DNA from: Thauera chlorobenzoica
GTDB taxonomy: Bacteria > Pseudomonadota > Gammaproteobacteria > Burkholderiales > Rhodocyclaceae
Assembly (NCBI RefSeq): GCF_001922305.1
Contig: NZ_CP018839.1
Coordinates: 3,671,507 to 3,735,506 of the forward strand
DNA: 64,000 bases
Reading direction: 5' to 3'
Shown here piece after piece: positions 29,120 through 37,464 of the stretch. Made by a program: the position numbers and the translations under genes. Each line of letters begins with the position of its first letter. Position 1 is the stretch's first letter. The notes below the pieces were generated by a model. It was not told the origin of the DNA, made no database searches, and was given only the letters and a program-made list of their open reading frames with translations.

Positions 29120-29986
29120 ATGAAGATCCTGCTCGTCGAAGACGACGAACTGCTCGGCGATGGCATCCAGGCCGGCCTCGAACAGGCCGGCTTCACCGTC
29201 GACTGGGCGCGCGACGGCAGCGCCGCGGCCCATGCCCTGGACACCGGCGCCTACCAGGCGGCGGTGCTCGACCTCGGCCTGCCGCGCCTGTCCGGGATGG
29301 ACGTGCTGCGCCGCGCCCGCGCCGCGGGGCTGCAGCTGCCGATCCTGATCCTGACCGCGCGCGACGCCCTCGCCGACCGTGTCGCCGGCCTCGATGCCGG
29401 CGCCGACGACTACGTCGTCAAGCCGTTCGAACTGGCCGAGCTGCAGGCCCGGCTGCGCGCCCTGGTGCGACGCGCGAGCGGTAGCGCGGCACCGCTGCTC
29501 ACCTGCGGCGCGCTGCAGCTCGACCCCGGCCGCCGCCAGGTGCGCTTCGGCGGGCGCGCGGTGGCGCTGACCACACGCGAGTTCGCCATCCTCCACGCCC
29601 TGCTGCTGGGCAAGGGCCGCGTGCTGTCGAAGGCGCAGCTCGAAGAGCAGCTCTACGGCTGGGGCGAGGAAGTCGGGAGCAACACGGTGGAAGTGTTCAT
29701 CCACCACCTGCGCCGCAAGCTCGCCCCCGGGCTGATTCGCACCGTGCGCGGCGTGGGCTACCTGATCGAGGACGAGCCCTCTCAAGAAAACGCAGGGCCG
29801 CCCCAAGTGTTCTTGTCCCCCTCGGGGGCGGAAACGGCAAAGCTGTTTCCCGGGGGCGCTCATGACCCCATTTCGCCCCTCCCGCCCGCCTTCCCTGCGC
29901 CACCGCCTGATCGCCCTGCTGGCGGCGGCCGTCCTGCTCGCCTGGGGGGCGACCGCGGCCTTCAGCTACCTCGATGCGCGTCATGA
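29120..29986 (+). CDS. OmpR/PhoP-type response regulator with extended C-terminus
   Basis: A CheY-like receiver (phospho-acceptor Asp51 in AAVLDLGLPRLSGMD; Thr and Lys positions in ILTARDA and YVVKPFE) is followed by an OmpR winged helix (TTREFAILHALLLGKGRVLS, TVRGVGYLIED). Normal family members end about here, at 220 residues. This one reads on for about 68 residues (SQENAGPP...) through a non-coding-looking repeat and 125 bases into the kinase gene. The ATG at 29120 follows AGAAAGGA. It pairs with the next gene and probably controls the neighbouring PepSY/flavocytochrome genes. Confidence 0.85.
   Translation: MKILLVEDDELLGDGIQAGLEQAGFTVDWARDGSAAAHALDTGAYQAAVLDLGLPRLSGMDVLRRARAAGLQLPILILTARDALADRVAGLDAGADDYVVKPFELAELQARLRALVRRASGSAAPLLTCGALQLDPGRRQVRFGGRAVALTTREFAILHALLLGKGRVLSKAQLEEQLYGWGEEVGSNTVEVFIHHLRRKLAPGLIRTVRGVGYLIEDEPSQENAGPPQVFLSPSGAETAKLFPGGAHDPISPLPPAFPAPPPDRPAGGGRPARLGGDRGLQLPRCAS
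29788..29861. repeat. Intergenic repeat element extending the response-regulator ORF
   Basis: A GC-rich segment with AGGGCCGCCCCAAG, then CCCCCTCGGGGG and a final CCCGGGGGCG. It resembles a dispersed intergenic repeat I know from betaproteobacterial genomes. It lies between the end of conserved response-regulator sequence and the kinase ATG and has no stop codon in the regulator's frame. I found no second copy in this window. Confidence 0.5.
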
Positions 29987-30989
29987 GATCGACGCCATGC
30001 TCGGCACCCACCTCCCCGCCACTCCCGCCACCGAAGCGCTGCACGCCGCGCTCGCCGAGAGCATCGCCCGCCACCTGCTGCACCCGCTGCTGTTCGCCGT
30101 CCCCGGGCTGGCGGTGGCGATCTGGCTCGCCGTCGGCGTCGGCCTCGCCCCGCTCGGGCGCTTCGCCGGCGAAGTCGAGCAGCGCGCGCCCGACAACCTC
30201 GCCCCGCTCGCGCTCGCCCGCGTGCCGCGCGAGGTCCTGCCCCTGCAGCAGGCGCTGAATGCGCTGTTCGCCCGCCTGCGCCAGTCGCGCGAACTCGAGC
30301 GCCGGTTCACCGCCGATGCCGCCCACGAGCTGCGCACCCCGCTGGCGGCGATCCGCACCCAGGCCGAAGTGGCGCTCAACGCCGACGACGGCACCCAGGC
30401 CCGGCGCGCGCTCGCCAACGTCGTCGGCGGCGCCGAACGCGCGACCCGGCTGGTCGAGCAGCTGCTGACCCTGGCCCGCCTCGACCCCCAGACCGCCCTC
30501 GAACGGCCGCAGCCGATCGGCCTGCGGGCGCTGGCACGCGACGCGGTCGCCGCCCAGGCGCCGTCGGCCGCGCGCCGGAACATCGACCTCGGCCTGCTGC
30601 CGGGCGACGAGCGCACGGTGCACGGCGACCCGCTGCTGCTCGCGGTGCTGCTGCGCAACCTGGTCGATAACGCCGTCCGCTACACCCCGCCGGGCGGGCG
30701 CGTCGATCTCGCCGTCGAGGAGGCGCACGCGGCGCGCGGCGGCTATCCGCTGCTGCGCGTCACCGACAGCGGCCCGGGAATTGCGCCCGCGGCACGGGAA
30801 CAGGCCTTCGAGCGCTTTCACCGCGGCTCCGACCGCCGCGAGGAAGGCAGCGGCCTGGGGTTGTCGATCGTGCGCCGGATCGCCGAACTGCACCGCGCCA
30901 CGCTCACTCTCGATGACGGCCCCGGCGACCGCGGGCTGACGGTACGGGTCGGCTTTCCGCCACCGGAGGACGGATCGGCGCCACTTTAA
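29862..30989 (+). CDS. Two-component sensor histidine kinase
   Basis: A 375-residue QseC/TctE-like kinase. TM1 (LIALLAAAVLLAWGATAAFS), a short periplasmic loop of about 50 residues and TM2 (LLFAVPGLAVAIWLAVGVGL) are followed by a linker, the HisKA box FTADAAHELRTPLAAIRTQA with phospho-His, N-box LLRNLVDNAVRYTP, G1 DSGPGIAP and G2 GSGLGLSIV. The small sensor loop suggests detection near the membrane. It overlaps the extended end of the response regulator frame by 125 bases. It probably responds to metals or envelope conditions, by analogy with PepSY-linked systems, but the signal is not readable. Confidence 0.88.
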   Translation: MTPFRPSRPPSLRHRLIALLAAAVLLAWGATAAFSYLDARHEIDAMLGTHLPATPATEALHAALAESIARHLLHPLLFAVPGLAVAIWLAVGVGLAPLGRFAGEVEQRAPDNLAPLALARVPREVLPLQQALNALFARLRQSRELERRFTADAAHELRTPLAAIRTQAEVALNADDGTQARRALANVVGGAERATRLVEQLLTLARLDPQTALERPQPIGLRALARDAVAAQAPSAARRNIDLGLLPGDERTVHGDPLLLAVLLRNLVDNAVRYTPPGGRVDLAVEEAHAARGGYPLLRVTDSGPGIAPAAREQAFERFHRGSDRREEGSGLGLSIVRRIAELHRATLTLDDGPGDRGLTVRVGFPPPEDGSAPL

Positions 30990-31059
30990 GGGCGGTTTAA
31001 GGCGGCGCGCGGATACTGCCGCCTGCGCCCCCTGAAACGGCGCATGACACGGAGGAATC

Positions 31060-31566
31060 ATGAAATTTCAAGTACACGCATCGGCGCTCGCCGCCGCCCT
31101 CGGCCTTTTCTTCGGCAGCGCGGCAGGCGGTGCCTGGGCCGCTTCGGCGACCCCGCAGGCTCACACCCACGCCCCCGCCGCCAACGCCAACGCCACGCCG
31201 CAGCTCGATCATGGCAAGAAGTGGGCGATCGACGCCCCCCTCGCGCAGGCGATGGCGAACATCCGCAACGACATCGCCGCCCGGCTCGAGGACATCCATG
31301 CCGACCGCCTGCCTGCCGCCGGCTACCAGGCGCTGGCGAAGCGGGTGAATGGCGAAGTCGCCTACATGGTCGAGAACTGCCGGCTGAGCCCGGCAGCCGA
31401 CGCCCAGCTCCACCTCGTGGTAGCCGATCTGCTCGAAGGCGCCAGCGCGATGGAAAACGCCGACGGTCGCCACCAGCCGCGCGCCGGCGCGGTCACCGTG
31501 ATCGGCGCGCTCGACAGCTATGCGCGCTACTTCGACGACCCTGGCTTCAGGCCGATCGCGCACTGA
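31060..31566 (+). CDS. Periplasmic protein of unknown function (DnrO-like)
   Basis: A 168-residue exported protein. The signal peptide (ASALAAALGLFFGSAAGGAW, then AAS) is followed by an Ala/His/Asn-rich linker and a helical domain: LDHGKKWAIDAPLAQAMANI, GEVAYMVENCRLSPAADAQL, LHLVVADLLEGASAMEN. The sequence resembles small proteins annotated as DnrO in denitrifying betaproteobacteria; I recall that name only loosely. Single Cys in ENCRL. The gene stands alone after the sensor kinase and before the carbonic anhydrase gene. Confidence 0.55.
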   Translation: MKFQVHASALAAALGLFFGSAAGGAWAASATPQAHTHAPAANANATPQLDHGKKWAIDAPLAQAMANIRNDIAARLEDIHADRLPAAGYQALAKRVNGEVAYMVENCRLSPAADAQLHLVVADLLEGASAMENADGRHQPRAGAVTVIGALDSYARYFDDPGFRPIAH

Positions 31567-31703
31567 AACCGGGCGGCCGGAGCCGGCCGCGACCGTGGAA
31601 CGGGAATTGCATGCGCATGCTGCAGATGCGCTGACAAACTGGGAAGCGCTCCTTCATAATCCCGCTGTTTGTCCACACTCCCGTCCTCCACCGGCTGATC
31701 ATC

Positions 31704-32351
31704 ATGGCCCAGTCCATCGAACACCTCTTCGCCAACAACAAATCCTGGTCCGAGCGCATGCAGGCCGACGATCCGGAATATTTCGCCCGCCTGGTCACCC
31801 AGCAGAGCCCGGAGTACCTGTGGATCGGCTGCTCCGACAGCCGGGTGCCGGCGAACCAGGTCATCGGCCTGGCGCCGGGCGAAGTTTTCGTCCACCGCAA
31901 CATCGCCAACGTCGTCGTGCATACCGACCTCAACGCCCTGTCGGTGATCCATTACGCGGTCGAGATCCTGCGCGTGAAGCACATCCTGGTGGTCGGCCAC
32001 TACGGCTGCGGCGGCGTGCGGGCGGCGATGCACGACAACCGCACCGGGCTCACCGACAACTGGCTGCGCCACATCCAGGACGTGCGCGACCGCCACGACG
32101 AACGCCTGGCGCGCATCGACGACACCACCGAGCGCCTGAACCGCCTGTGCGAGTTCAACGCCATGCACCAGGTGGTCAACGTCTGCCAGACCTCGATCCT
32201 GCGCGAGGCCTGGCAGCGCGGCCAGAATGTCACCGTCCATGGCTGGTGCTACAGCCTGCACGACGGCATGGTGCGCGACCTCGGGGTCAGCGCGCGCAGC
32301 CGCGAGGAAGCCGTCGAGCGCTACCGGGACGCGGTCGAGCGGGTCGGCTGA
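31704..32351 (+). CDS. can: Beta-carbonic anhydrase
   Basis: A 215-residue beta-class carbonic anhydrase, interconverting CO2 and bicarbonate. Zinc ligands are visible as Cys43 (IGCSDSRVP), His99 and Cys102 (VVGHYGCGGV), with the Asp45-Arg47 dyad in CSDSR. Spacing equals that of the E. coli Can enzyme (42/44/98/101 plus one). The start MAQSIEHLFANNKSWSERM is typical. Monocistronic by appearance. Confidence 0.95.
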   Translation: MAQSIEHLFANNKSWSERMQADDPEYFARLVTQQSPEYLWIGCSDSRVPANQVIGLAPGEVFVHRNIANVVVHTDLNALSVIHYAVEILRVKHILVVGHYGCGGVRAAMHDNRTGLTDNWLRHIQDVRDRHDERLARIDDTTERLNRLCEFNAMHQVVNVCQTSILREAWQRGQNVTVHGWCYSLHDGMVRDLGVSARSREEAVERYRDAVERVG

Positions 32352-32387
32352 GCGCCGGCCCGATCACGCTTCCCCCGGCGCGGCGCG

Positions 32388-32699
32388 CTAGCGTGCCGCG
32401 GTCAGCCCTGCCAGCTGGGGGCCGAACCAGGTCGTCAACACGAGGGCGAGCGGCACGCCGAGAAGGAAGATCCGGATCACCCAGGCGATGAACGGGTGGG
32501 TCTGGTGAGACTCGATGAAGTACCTCGCCACCACCCAGCCCTTGAGCCAGATGATGGCGGCAAGCGGAAGCTGGACCCAGGAAGCGGGGCCCAGCCAGCG
32601 CACCAGCCACAGGCTGAACACGGTCATGGCGACGAGGAACAGCCAGGCGAGGCCGAGCGGAAGGAGGGCCGTCGACGGCGCGGAAGAGTCGGTTCGCAT
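32388..32699 (-). CDS. NorF-like / cytochrome c oxidase subunit IV family protein
   Basis: A 103-residue membrane protein with three hydrophobic segments (LLPLGLAWLFLVAMTVFSLW, VQLPLAAIIWLKGWVVARYF, WVIRIFLLGVPLALVLTTWF). It matches the prokaryotic cytochrome c oxidase subunit IV/NorF pattern and starts 3 bp after the NorE-like gene. NorE-NorF pairs assist nitric oxide reductase or haem-copper oxidases in denitrifiers. norCB is not in this window. Confidence 0.75.
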   Translation of the reverse strand: MRTDSSAPSTALLPLGLAWLFLVAMTVFSLWLVRWLGPASWVQLPLAAIIWLKGWVVARYFIESHQTHPFIAWVIRIFLLGVPLALVLTTWFGPQLAGLTAAR

Positions 32700-32702
32700 G
32701 GC

Positions 32703-33320
32703 TCAGGGCAGCACGTAGCAAAGGGCGAAGATGACCAGCCAGATGATGTCGGTGGCGTGCCAGTAGCTCGCCAGCGCTTCCAGCCCGTCGTGGTTTTGCG
32801 CCGAATAGGCGCCGATGGCGTGGCGTCCCAGCACCCACAGGATGCCGAGGATGCCCCAGAAACCATGAACGAGATGGGTGAAGGTCAGGTAGTAATACAC
32901 GGTGAAGAAGATTCCCGACCCGCCGTCGATGCCCTGGGCGAGGTTCCAGCGGATCTCGAGCAGCTTCGCCAGCGGGTAGCCCAGCGCAAGGACGAGCCCG
33001 CCGACGAGAAAGGCGATCGACCGCCCCCGCCGGCCGGCGCGGATCGTGGCCACGGAGCAGGCGATGAGGAAGCTGCTGCTGACCATCAGCAAGGTGATCG
33101 CGACTCCGGCGGTGGCCGACAGCCGCGGCGCGCCGTCCTCGAAAGCCTGCGGGAAGTGCGCCCGGGCGACGAAGTAGACCGCGAACAGGACGAGGAACTC
33201 GACGAACTCGCAGGTGATGCCGACCCAGATCCCGGCGTTGCCCGGCACCCGGCCGGAGGTACGGCCGATGCCGCGCTCCGCGTCGCCTGCGCGGTATTCC
33301 GGTAACGCTGCCGATGTCAT
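32703..33320 (-). CDS. NorE-like haem-copper oxidase subunit III family protein
   Basis: A 205-residue membrane protein with five hydrophobic segments and the subunit-III signature: GNAGIWVGITCEFVEFLVLF at the N-terminus, TLLMVSSSFLIACSVATIRA, YYYLTFTHLVHGFWGILGIL and SYWHATDIIWLVIFALCYVL. The ATG at 33320 is preceded by GGAAAGGCGG; longer upstream frames run into the divergent MocR promoter. Together with the NorF-like protein it points to denitrification ability. A generic cytochrome oxidase subunit III is the alternative. Confidence 0.8.
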   Translation of the reverse strand: MTSAALPEYRAGDAERGIGRTSGRVPGNAGIWVGITCEFVEFLVLFAVYFVARAHFPQAFEDGAPRLSATAGVAITLLMVSSSFLIACSVATIRAGRRGRSIAFLVGGLVLALGYPLAKLLEIRWNLAQGIDGGSGIFFTVYYYLTFTHLVHGFWGILGILWVLGRHAIGAYSAQNHDGLEALASYWHATDIIWLVIFALCYVLP

Positions 33321-33441
33321 GCCGATCCGCCTTTCCGTCGATCCCCGATTCCGCATTATTCGCCACCCGGCCGCCGTTTCACAGGTACAGCCGCCCGCAT
33401 CGGCGACCGTAACAGCGCCGGGCGCGGCATACAATCGACCG

Positions 33442-34848
33442 ATGCACCTCTACGAGCACCTGGCACTGGACATCGAACAGCACATCCGCGACGGCGTGCT
33501 GCGCCCGGGCGAACGCCTGCCTTCGATCCGCCAGGCCTGCCGCGCCCGCCAGCTGAGCCCGGCGACCGTGCTCGAGGCCTATCACCGGCTCGAAAGCCGC
33601 GGGCTGGTCGAGGCGCGGCCGAAATCGGGCTACTTCGTGCGCCCCCATCACACCCTCGCCGCACCCGGCCTCACCCGCCCCGCCGGCCGCTCGACCGCAC
33701 CCAAGGTCAGCGACTTCATCTTCGAAATCCTGGAGTCGGCCCGGGACCCGGCGGTCGTGCCCCTCGGCTCGAGCTTCCTCAGCCCGTTCCTGTTTCCGTT
33801 CGAGCGTCTCGGCCGCTGCCTCGCCGCCGCCGCGCGCGGCATGGACCCGCGCGCCACCGTCACCGACCTGCCGCCGGGCAACGACGAGCTGCGCCGCCAG
33901 ATCGCGTTGCGCTACCTGCACGGCGGCACCACCGTGGCCGGCGACGAGATCGTGATCACCTCGGGAGCGATGGAGGCGCTCAACCTGTGCCTGCAGGCGC
34001 TGACCCGGCCCGGCGACCTGGTAGCGGTCGAGTCGCCGGCCTTTTACGCCGTGCTCCAGGCGATCGAGCGCCTCCACCTGCGGGTGGTCGAGATCCCGAC
34101 CCATCCGCGCGACGGCGTCAGCCTGCCCGCGCTCGAGCAGGCCTTGCGTGTGCACCCGGTAAAAGCCTGCGTGCTCATGCCGAACTTCCAGAACCCGCTC
34201 GGCGCGCTCGTGCCCGACGACCAGCGCCCCGCGCTGCTCGCGCTGCTGCAGCGCCACGACGTGCCGCTGATCGAGGACGACACCTACGCCGAGCTGTATT
34301 TCGGCCGCCGCGCCCCGCTGGCGATGAAGGCGCTCGACCGCAGCGGGCTCGTGCTCCACGTGTCGAGCTTCTCCAAGTGCCTCGCCCCCGGCTACCGGGT
34401 GGGCTGGGTCGCCGCCGGGCGGTTCGCGCAGAAAGTCCAGCGCCTGAAGATCGCCACCAGCCTCGCCACCACGGTCCCGGTCCAGATCGCCCTCGCCGAC
34501 TTCCTGCGCAGCGGCGCCTTCGATCCCCACCTGCGCCGCCTGCGCGCCATCCTCGAACACCAGGAAGCCCGCCTTGCGGCCGCGCTCGAACGCCATTTCC
34601 CTGCCGCCAGCCGCATCGCCCGGCCGCGCGGCGGCTATTTCACCTGGGTCGAGCTGCCGCCCTGGGCCGACACCCTGGCGCTGCACCGGAGGGCGCTCGA
34701 CGAGGGCATCAGCCTCGCCCCGGGGCCGATGTTTTCACCGCGGCGCGCCTACCGCAACTGCCTCCGGCTGAACTTCGGCCACCCCTGGTCGGTGGCGCAT
34801 GAGCAGGCGATCGAGGCGCTCGGGCGGATGCTCGCCGCGCAGCGCTGA
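33442..34848 (+). CDS. MocR/PdxR-type GntR regulator with aminotransferase domain
   Basis: A 468-residue chimeric regulator. Residues 1-70 form a GntR winged helix (HIRDGVLRPGERLPSIRQAC, LSPATVLEAYHRLESRGLV); after a linker the C-terminal 350 residues form a class-I aminotransferase fold: GAMEALNLCLQALTRPGD, LMPNFQNPLGALVPDD, LIEDDTYAELYFGRR and the PLP Lys in VSSFSKCLAPGYRVGWV. The domain probably senses PLP or an amino compound rather than catalysing. The start at 33442 gives the family-standard N-terminus; the upstream open frame is not conserved-looking. It is divergent from the NorE-like gene. Target unknown. Confidence 0.88.
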   Translation: MHLYEHLALDIEQHIRDGVLRPGERLPSIRQACRARQLSPATVLEAYHRLESRGLVEARPKSGYFVRPHHTLAAPGLTRPAGRSTAPKVSDFIFEILESARDPAVVPLGSSFLSPFLFPFERLGRCLAAAARGMDPRATVTDLPPGNDELRRQIALRYLHGGTTVAGDEIVITSGAMEALNLCLQALTRPGDLVAVESPAFYAVLQAIERLHLRVVEIPTHPRDGVSLPALEQALRVHPVKACVLMPNFQNPLGALVPDDQRPALLALLQRHDVPLIEDDTYAELYFGRRAPLAMKALDRSGLVLHVSSFSKCLAPGYRVGWVAAGRFAQKVQRLKIATSLATTVPVQIALADFLRSGAFDPHLRRLRAILEHQEARLAAALERHFPAASRIARPRGGYFTWVELPPWADTLALHRRALDEGISLAPGPMFSPRRAYRNCLRLNFGHPWSVAHEQAIEALGRMLAAQR

Positions 34849-34873
34849 GTCCGCGCCCGGATGCGGGCGGGTC

Positions 34874-37063
34874 TCACACCTCCAGCGGATCGACATCGAG
34901 CTGCCAGCGCAGCTCGCGCGCGGTGCGCTGGCGGTAGAGCAGCGCCACCCAGCCGGCGAGGAAGCCCTGCAACACGCCGCGCTGGTCGGCCTCGATCAGC
35001 AGCTGGGCGCGCTCGCGCCGCGCCAGCCGGGTGAGCCGCATCGGCACCGGATCGTAGAGGCGCAGGCCCTCGGGAGCACACTCCTCGGCCAGGCGGCGGG
35101 CATGGCGCAGGAAGTCGACGGCGGCGTCGAGCGCAGGGGCGTCGGCGCGCAGCATCGCCTGGTGGGTGAACGGCGGGAAGCCCGCACTGCGCCGCTCCTG
35201 CAGCGCCATGCGGGCGAAGGCGTCGAAGTCGTGGCGCGCCAGCTGCTGGTAGAGCGGGTGCGCCGGGTATTCGGTCTGAATCAGCACCGTGCCCGCCAGG
35301 GCACCGCGCCCGGCACGGCCGCCGACCTGCATCAGCTGCTGGAACAGGCGCTCGGGAGCGCGGAAGTCGGCGGCGTGGAGCGCGGCATCGGCGCCGATCA
35401 CGCCGACCAGGGTGAGGTTGGGGAAGTCGTGGCCCTTGGCCATCATCTGGGTGCCGACGAGGATGTCGGCGCCGCCTTCGGCGATGGTCGCGAGCACGCT
35501 TTCCCACTGCCGGCGGGTGCGCGCGGCGTCGCGGTCGACGCGCAGCACCCGGGCCTGCGGGAACAGCTCGGCGAGGCGCGCCTCGACGCGCTGGGTGCCG
35601 CGCCCGAAAGGCCGGATGTCCTGGTCGCCGCAGCTCGGGCAGGCGGACGGGATCGGCCCATCGCAGCCGCAGTGGTGGCAGCGCAGGCGGCGGTCGGCGA
35701 GGTGCACGACGAGGTTCGCCGAGCAGTGCGGGCAGCGGCTGACCCAGCCGCAGGACGGGCACGACAGCACCGGCGCATAGCCGCGGCGGTTGAGGAACAC
35801 CAGGCTCTGCTCGCCGCGCGCCAGGCGTTCGCCAAGCGCCGCCTGGAGCGCCGGGCTGAGGCCTTCGTCGAGGCGCAGGCGGCGGGTGTCGATGCAGCGT
35901 ACCGCCGGCAGGGTCGCGGCGAGCGCACGTTGGTTCAGGGTCTGCAGCGCATAGCGTTCGCTACGGGCGTGGTACCAGGTTTCCAGCGAAGGCGTGGCCG
36001 AGCCCAGCACCACCGGCACGCCGCGCTGGCGCGCGCGCCACACGGCGAGGTCGCGCGCCGAATAGCGCACCCCTTCCTGCTGCTTGTAGGAGGCGTCGTG
36101 CTCCTCGTCGACGAGGATCAGACCCAGCCGCGGCAACGGCGCGAACACCGCCAGGCGGGTGCCGAGGACGATGTCGGCCTCGCCCGCGAGCGCCTGCACG
36201 AAGCCGCGCGAGCGCGCACCGTCGGCGAGCGCGGAATGCAGGCTGACGACGTGCGCGGCGGCGAAGCGCTGCGCGACGCGGCGCTCGAGCTGGGGGGTAA
36301 GGGCGATCTCCGGCACCAGCATCAGCACCTGGCGGCCCTGCGCCAGCAGATGCGCGGCCAGGCGCAGATAGACTTCGGTCTTGCCGCTGCCGGTGACGCC
36401 GTGCACCAGCCAGGGCTTGAAGCCGGGTCCGGCACCGAGGATCGCCTCCAGCGCCTGCGTCTGCTCCGGCGTCGGCTCGGGCTGGGCGCCGGCGGCGTGG
36501 CGCGGGGCGACGCGGTCCGCCACCCGCTCCGCCACCCGGATCCAGCCGCGACGCAGCAGCTCGCCGACCGCCTCGCCGCCCTCGAGCGCGCGCACCACGC
36601 TGCGCCGCCAGGGCCCTTCGCCGGCTGCCGCCAGGCCCTGCAGCAGGGCCAGGGCCTTGCTCGCGCGGCGGGCGCCGCACAGCGCCTCGCGCCCCGCGGC
36701 GGCAATCTGCAGCAAGGGGTCCTCATCCTCGCCGCTTACCCCGTCGGCGCGGCGCAGGCCGGGCGGCAGGGCGAGGGCGACCACTTCACCGATCGGGGCG
36801 TGGTAGTAGCGGGCAACGAAATCGACCAGTTCCAGCCAGTCCGCCGGCAGGGGCGGGACTTCGCGCTGGATGTGGCGGACCGTCTTAAGGCGGGCGGGTT
36901 CGATGTCCGCGGCCGCCCCCAGCGCCAGGATCAGGCCGTTGCGCTCGCCGCGCCCGAAGGGGACGGTCACGCACCGGCCGACGTCCGCCGCGGTGGCGTC
37001 CGGCGCAAGATAATCAAAGACTTGCGGCAGCGGCAGGGGCAGGGCAACACGGACTATACTCAT
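34874..37063 (-). CDS. priA: Primosomal replication protein N' (PriA helicase)
   Basis: A 729-residue 3'-5' superfamily-2 helicase that restarts stalled replication forks. An N-terminal 3'BD domain (RVALPLPLPQVFDYLAPD) precedes helicase motif I VHGVTGSGKTEVYLRLAAHL, the DEEH box LILVDEEHDASYKQQEGVRY, motif III VLGSATPSLET, the eight-Cys zinc-binding region starting LSCPSCGWVSRCPHCSANL and ending CPSCGDQDIRP, and motifs V-VI ILVGTQMMAKGHDFPNLTLV and QVGGRAGRG. Length is normal. Transcribed away from a region with DnaA boxes. Confidence 0.97.
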   Translation of the reverse strand: MSIVRVALPLPLPQVFDYLAPDATAADVGRCVTVPFGRGERNGLILALGAAADIEPARLKTVRHIQREVPPLPADWLELVDFVARYYHAPIGEVVALALPPGLRRADGVSGEDEDPLLQIAAAGREALCGARRASKALALLQGLAAAGEGPWRRSVVRALEGGEAVGELLRRGWIRVAERVADRVAPRHAAGAQPEPTPEQTQALEAILGAGPGFKPWLVHGVTGSGKTEVYLRLAAHLLAQGRQVLMLVPEIALTPQLERRVAQRFAAAHVVSLHSALADGARSRGFVQALAGEADIVLGTRLAVFAPLPRLGLILVDEEHDASYKQQEGVRYSARDLAVWRARQRGVPVVLGSATPSLETWYHARSERYALQTLNQRALAATLPAVRCIDTRRLRLDEGLSPALQAALGERLARGEQSLVFLNRRGYAPVLSCPSCGWVSRCPHCSANLVVHLADRRLRCHHCGCDGPIPSACPSCGDQDIRPFGRGTQRVEARLAELFPQARVLRVDRDAARTRRQWESVLATIAEGGADILVGTQMMAKGHDFPNLTLVGVIGADAALHAADFRAPERLFQQLMQVGGRAGRGALAGTVLIQTEYPAHPLYQQLARHDFDAFARMALQERRSAGFPPFTHQAMLRADAPALDAAVDFLRHARRLAEECAPEGLRLYDPVPMRLTRLARRERAQLLIEADQRGVLQGFLAGWVALLYRQRTARELRWQLDVDPLEV

Positions 37064-37464
37064 TTTAAGCCCGGCCGATCATCAAAATCCATTCTGGATC
37101 AAATGCTTGCATCACACTCATGAGAGCCGGCGGAGAAAATGTCCACCAAGTATCTGGCATCGAACCGGAGTGCCGGCTTGTCCACAAAACCTGTGGATAA
37201 GTTTGTGGGAAAGCTGGGTGAATCTCGCCGGAAGTGCCGCCAGCACGGGTATTCCGTCACCCTGCCGCAACATTGCGCTTTTTAAAAAAGCGTTATTTAT
37301 CAACAGCTTGATGAATATGTCAGATGACTTGCAGAATCTCCCCACGGGAGTGGTGACAAAGCATCCGGATGTGCACAAGTCAAGAAGAAAAACAGAATTT
37401 TGTCGTTGACAGATTGCCGGGCCGCGGCCGCCCTTTTTGCCAAGGCGCGCCGCGTGGCCCACGC
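37064..37464. other. priA-hemE intergenic region
   Basis: A 401-bp AT-rich region (for this genome) between the 5' end of priA and the 3' end of hemE. It holds three DnaA-box-like 9-mers and an A/T-rich inverted repeat (CGCTTTTTAAAAAAGCG, 37276-37292). The inverted repeat with T-run could also terminate hemE transcription. No gene seen. Confidence 0.6.
37178..37305. promoter_or_regulatory. Cluster of DnaA-box-like sequences
   Basis: TTGTCCACA (37178-37186, one mismatch), TGTGGATAA (37192-37200, exact TTATCCACA on the minus strand) and TTATCAACA (37297-37305, one mismatch). Such clusters titrate DnaA or regulate adjacent replication genes; priA lies directly downstream on the minus strand. 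The main origin is more likely beyond 64 kb. Confidence 0.55.

Noticed and set aside
27545..29863. A 772-residue minus-strand open frame
   Set aside because: Antisense to the flavocytochrome and response-regulator genes; composition is that of a GC-rich shadow frame.
34799..37123. A 774-residue plus-strand open frame
   Set aside because: Antisense to priA, with low-complexity Arg/Gly/Ala composition and no recognisable domain.
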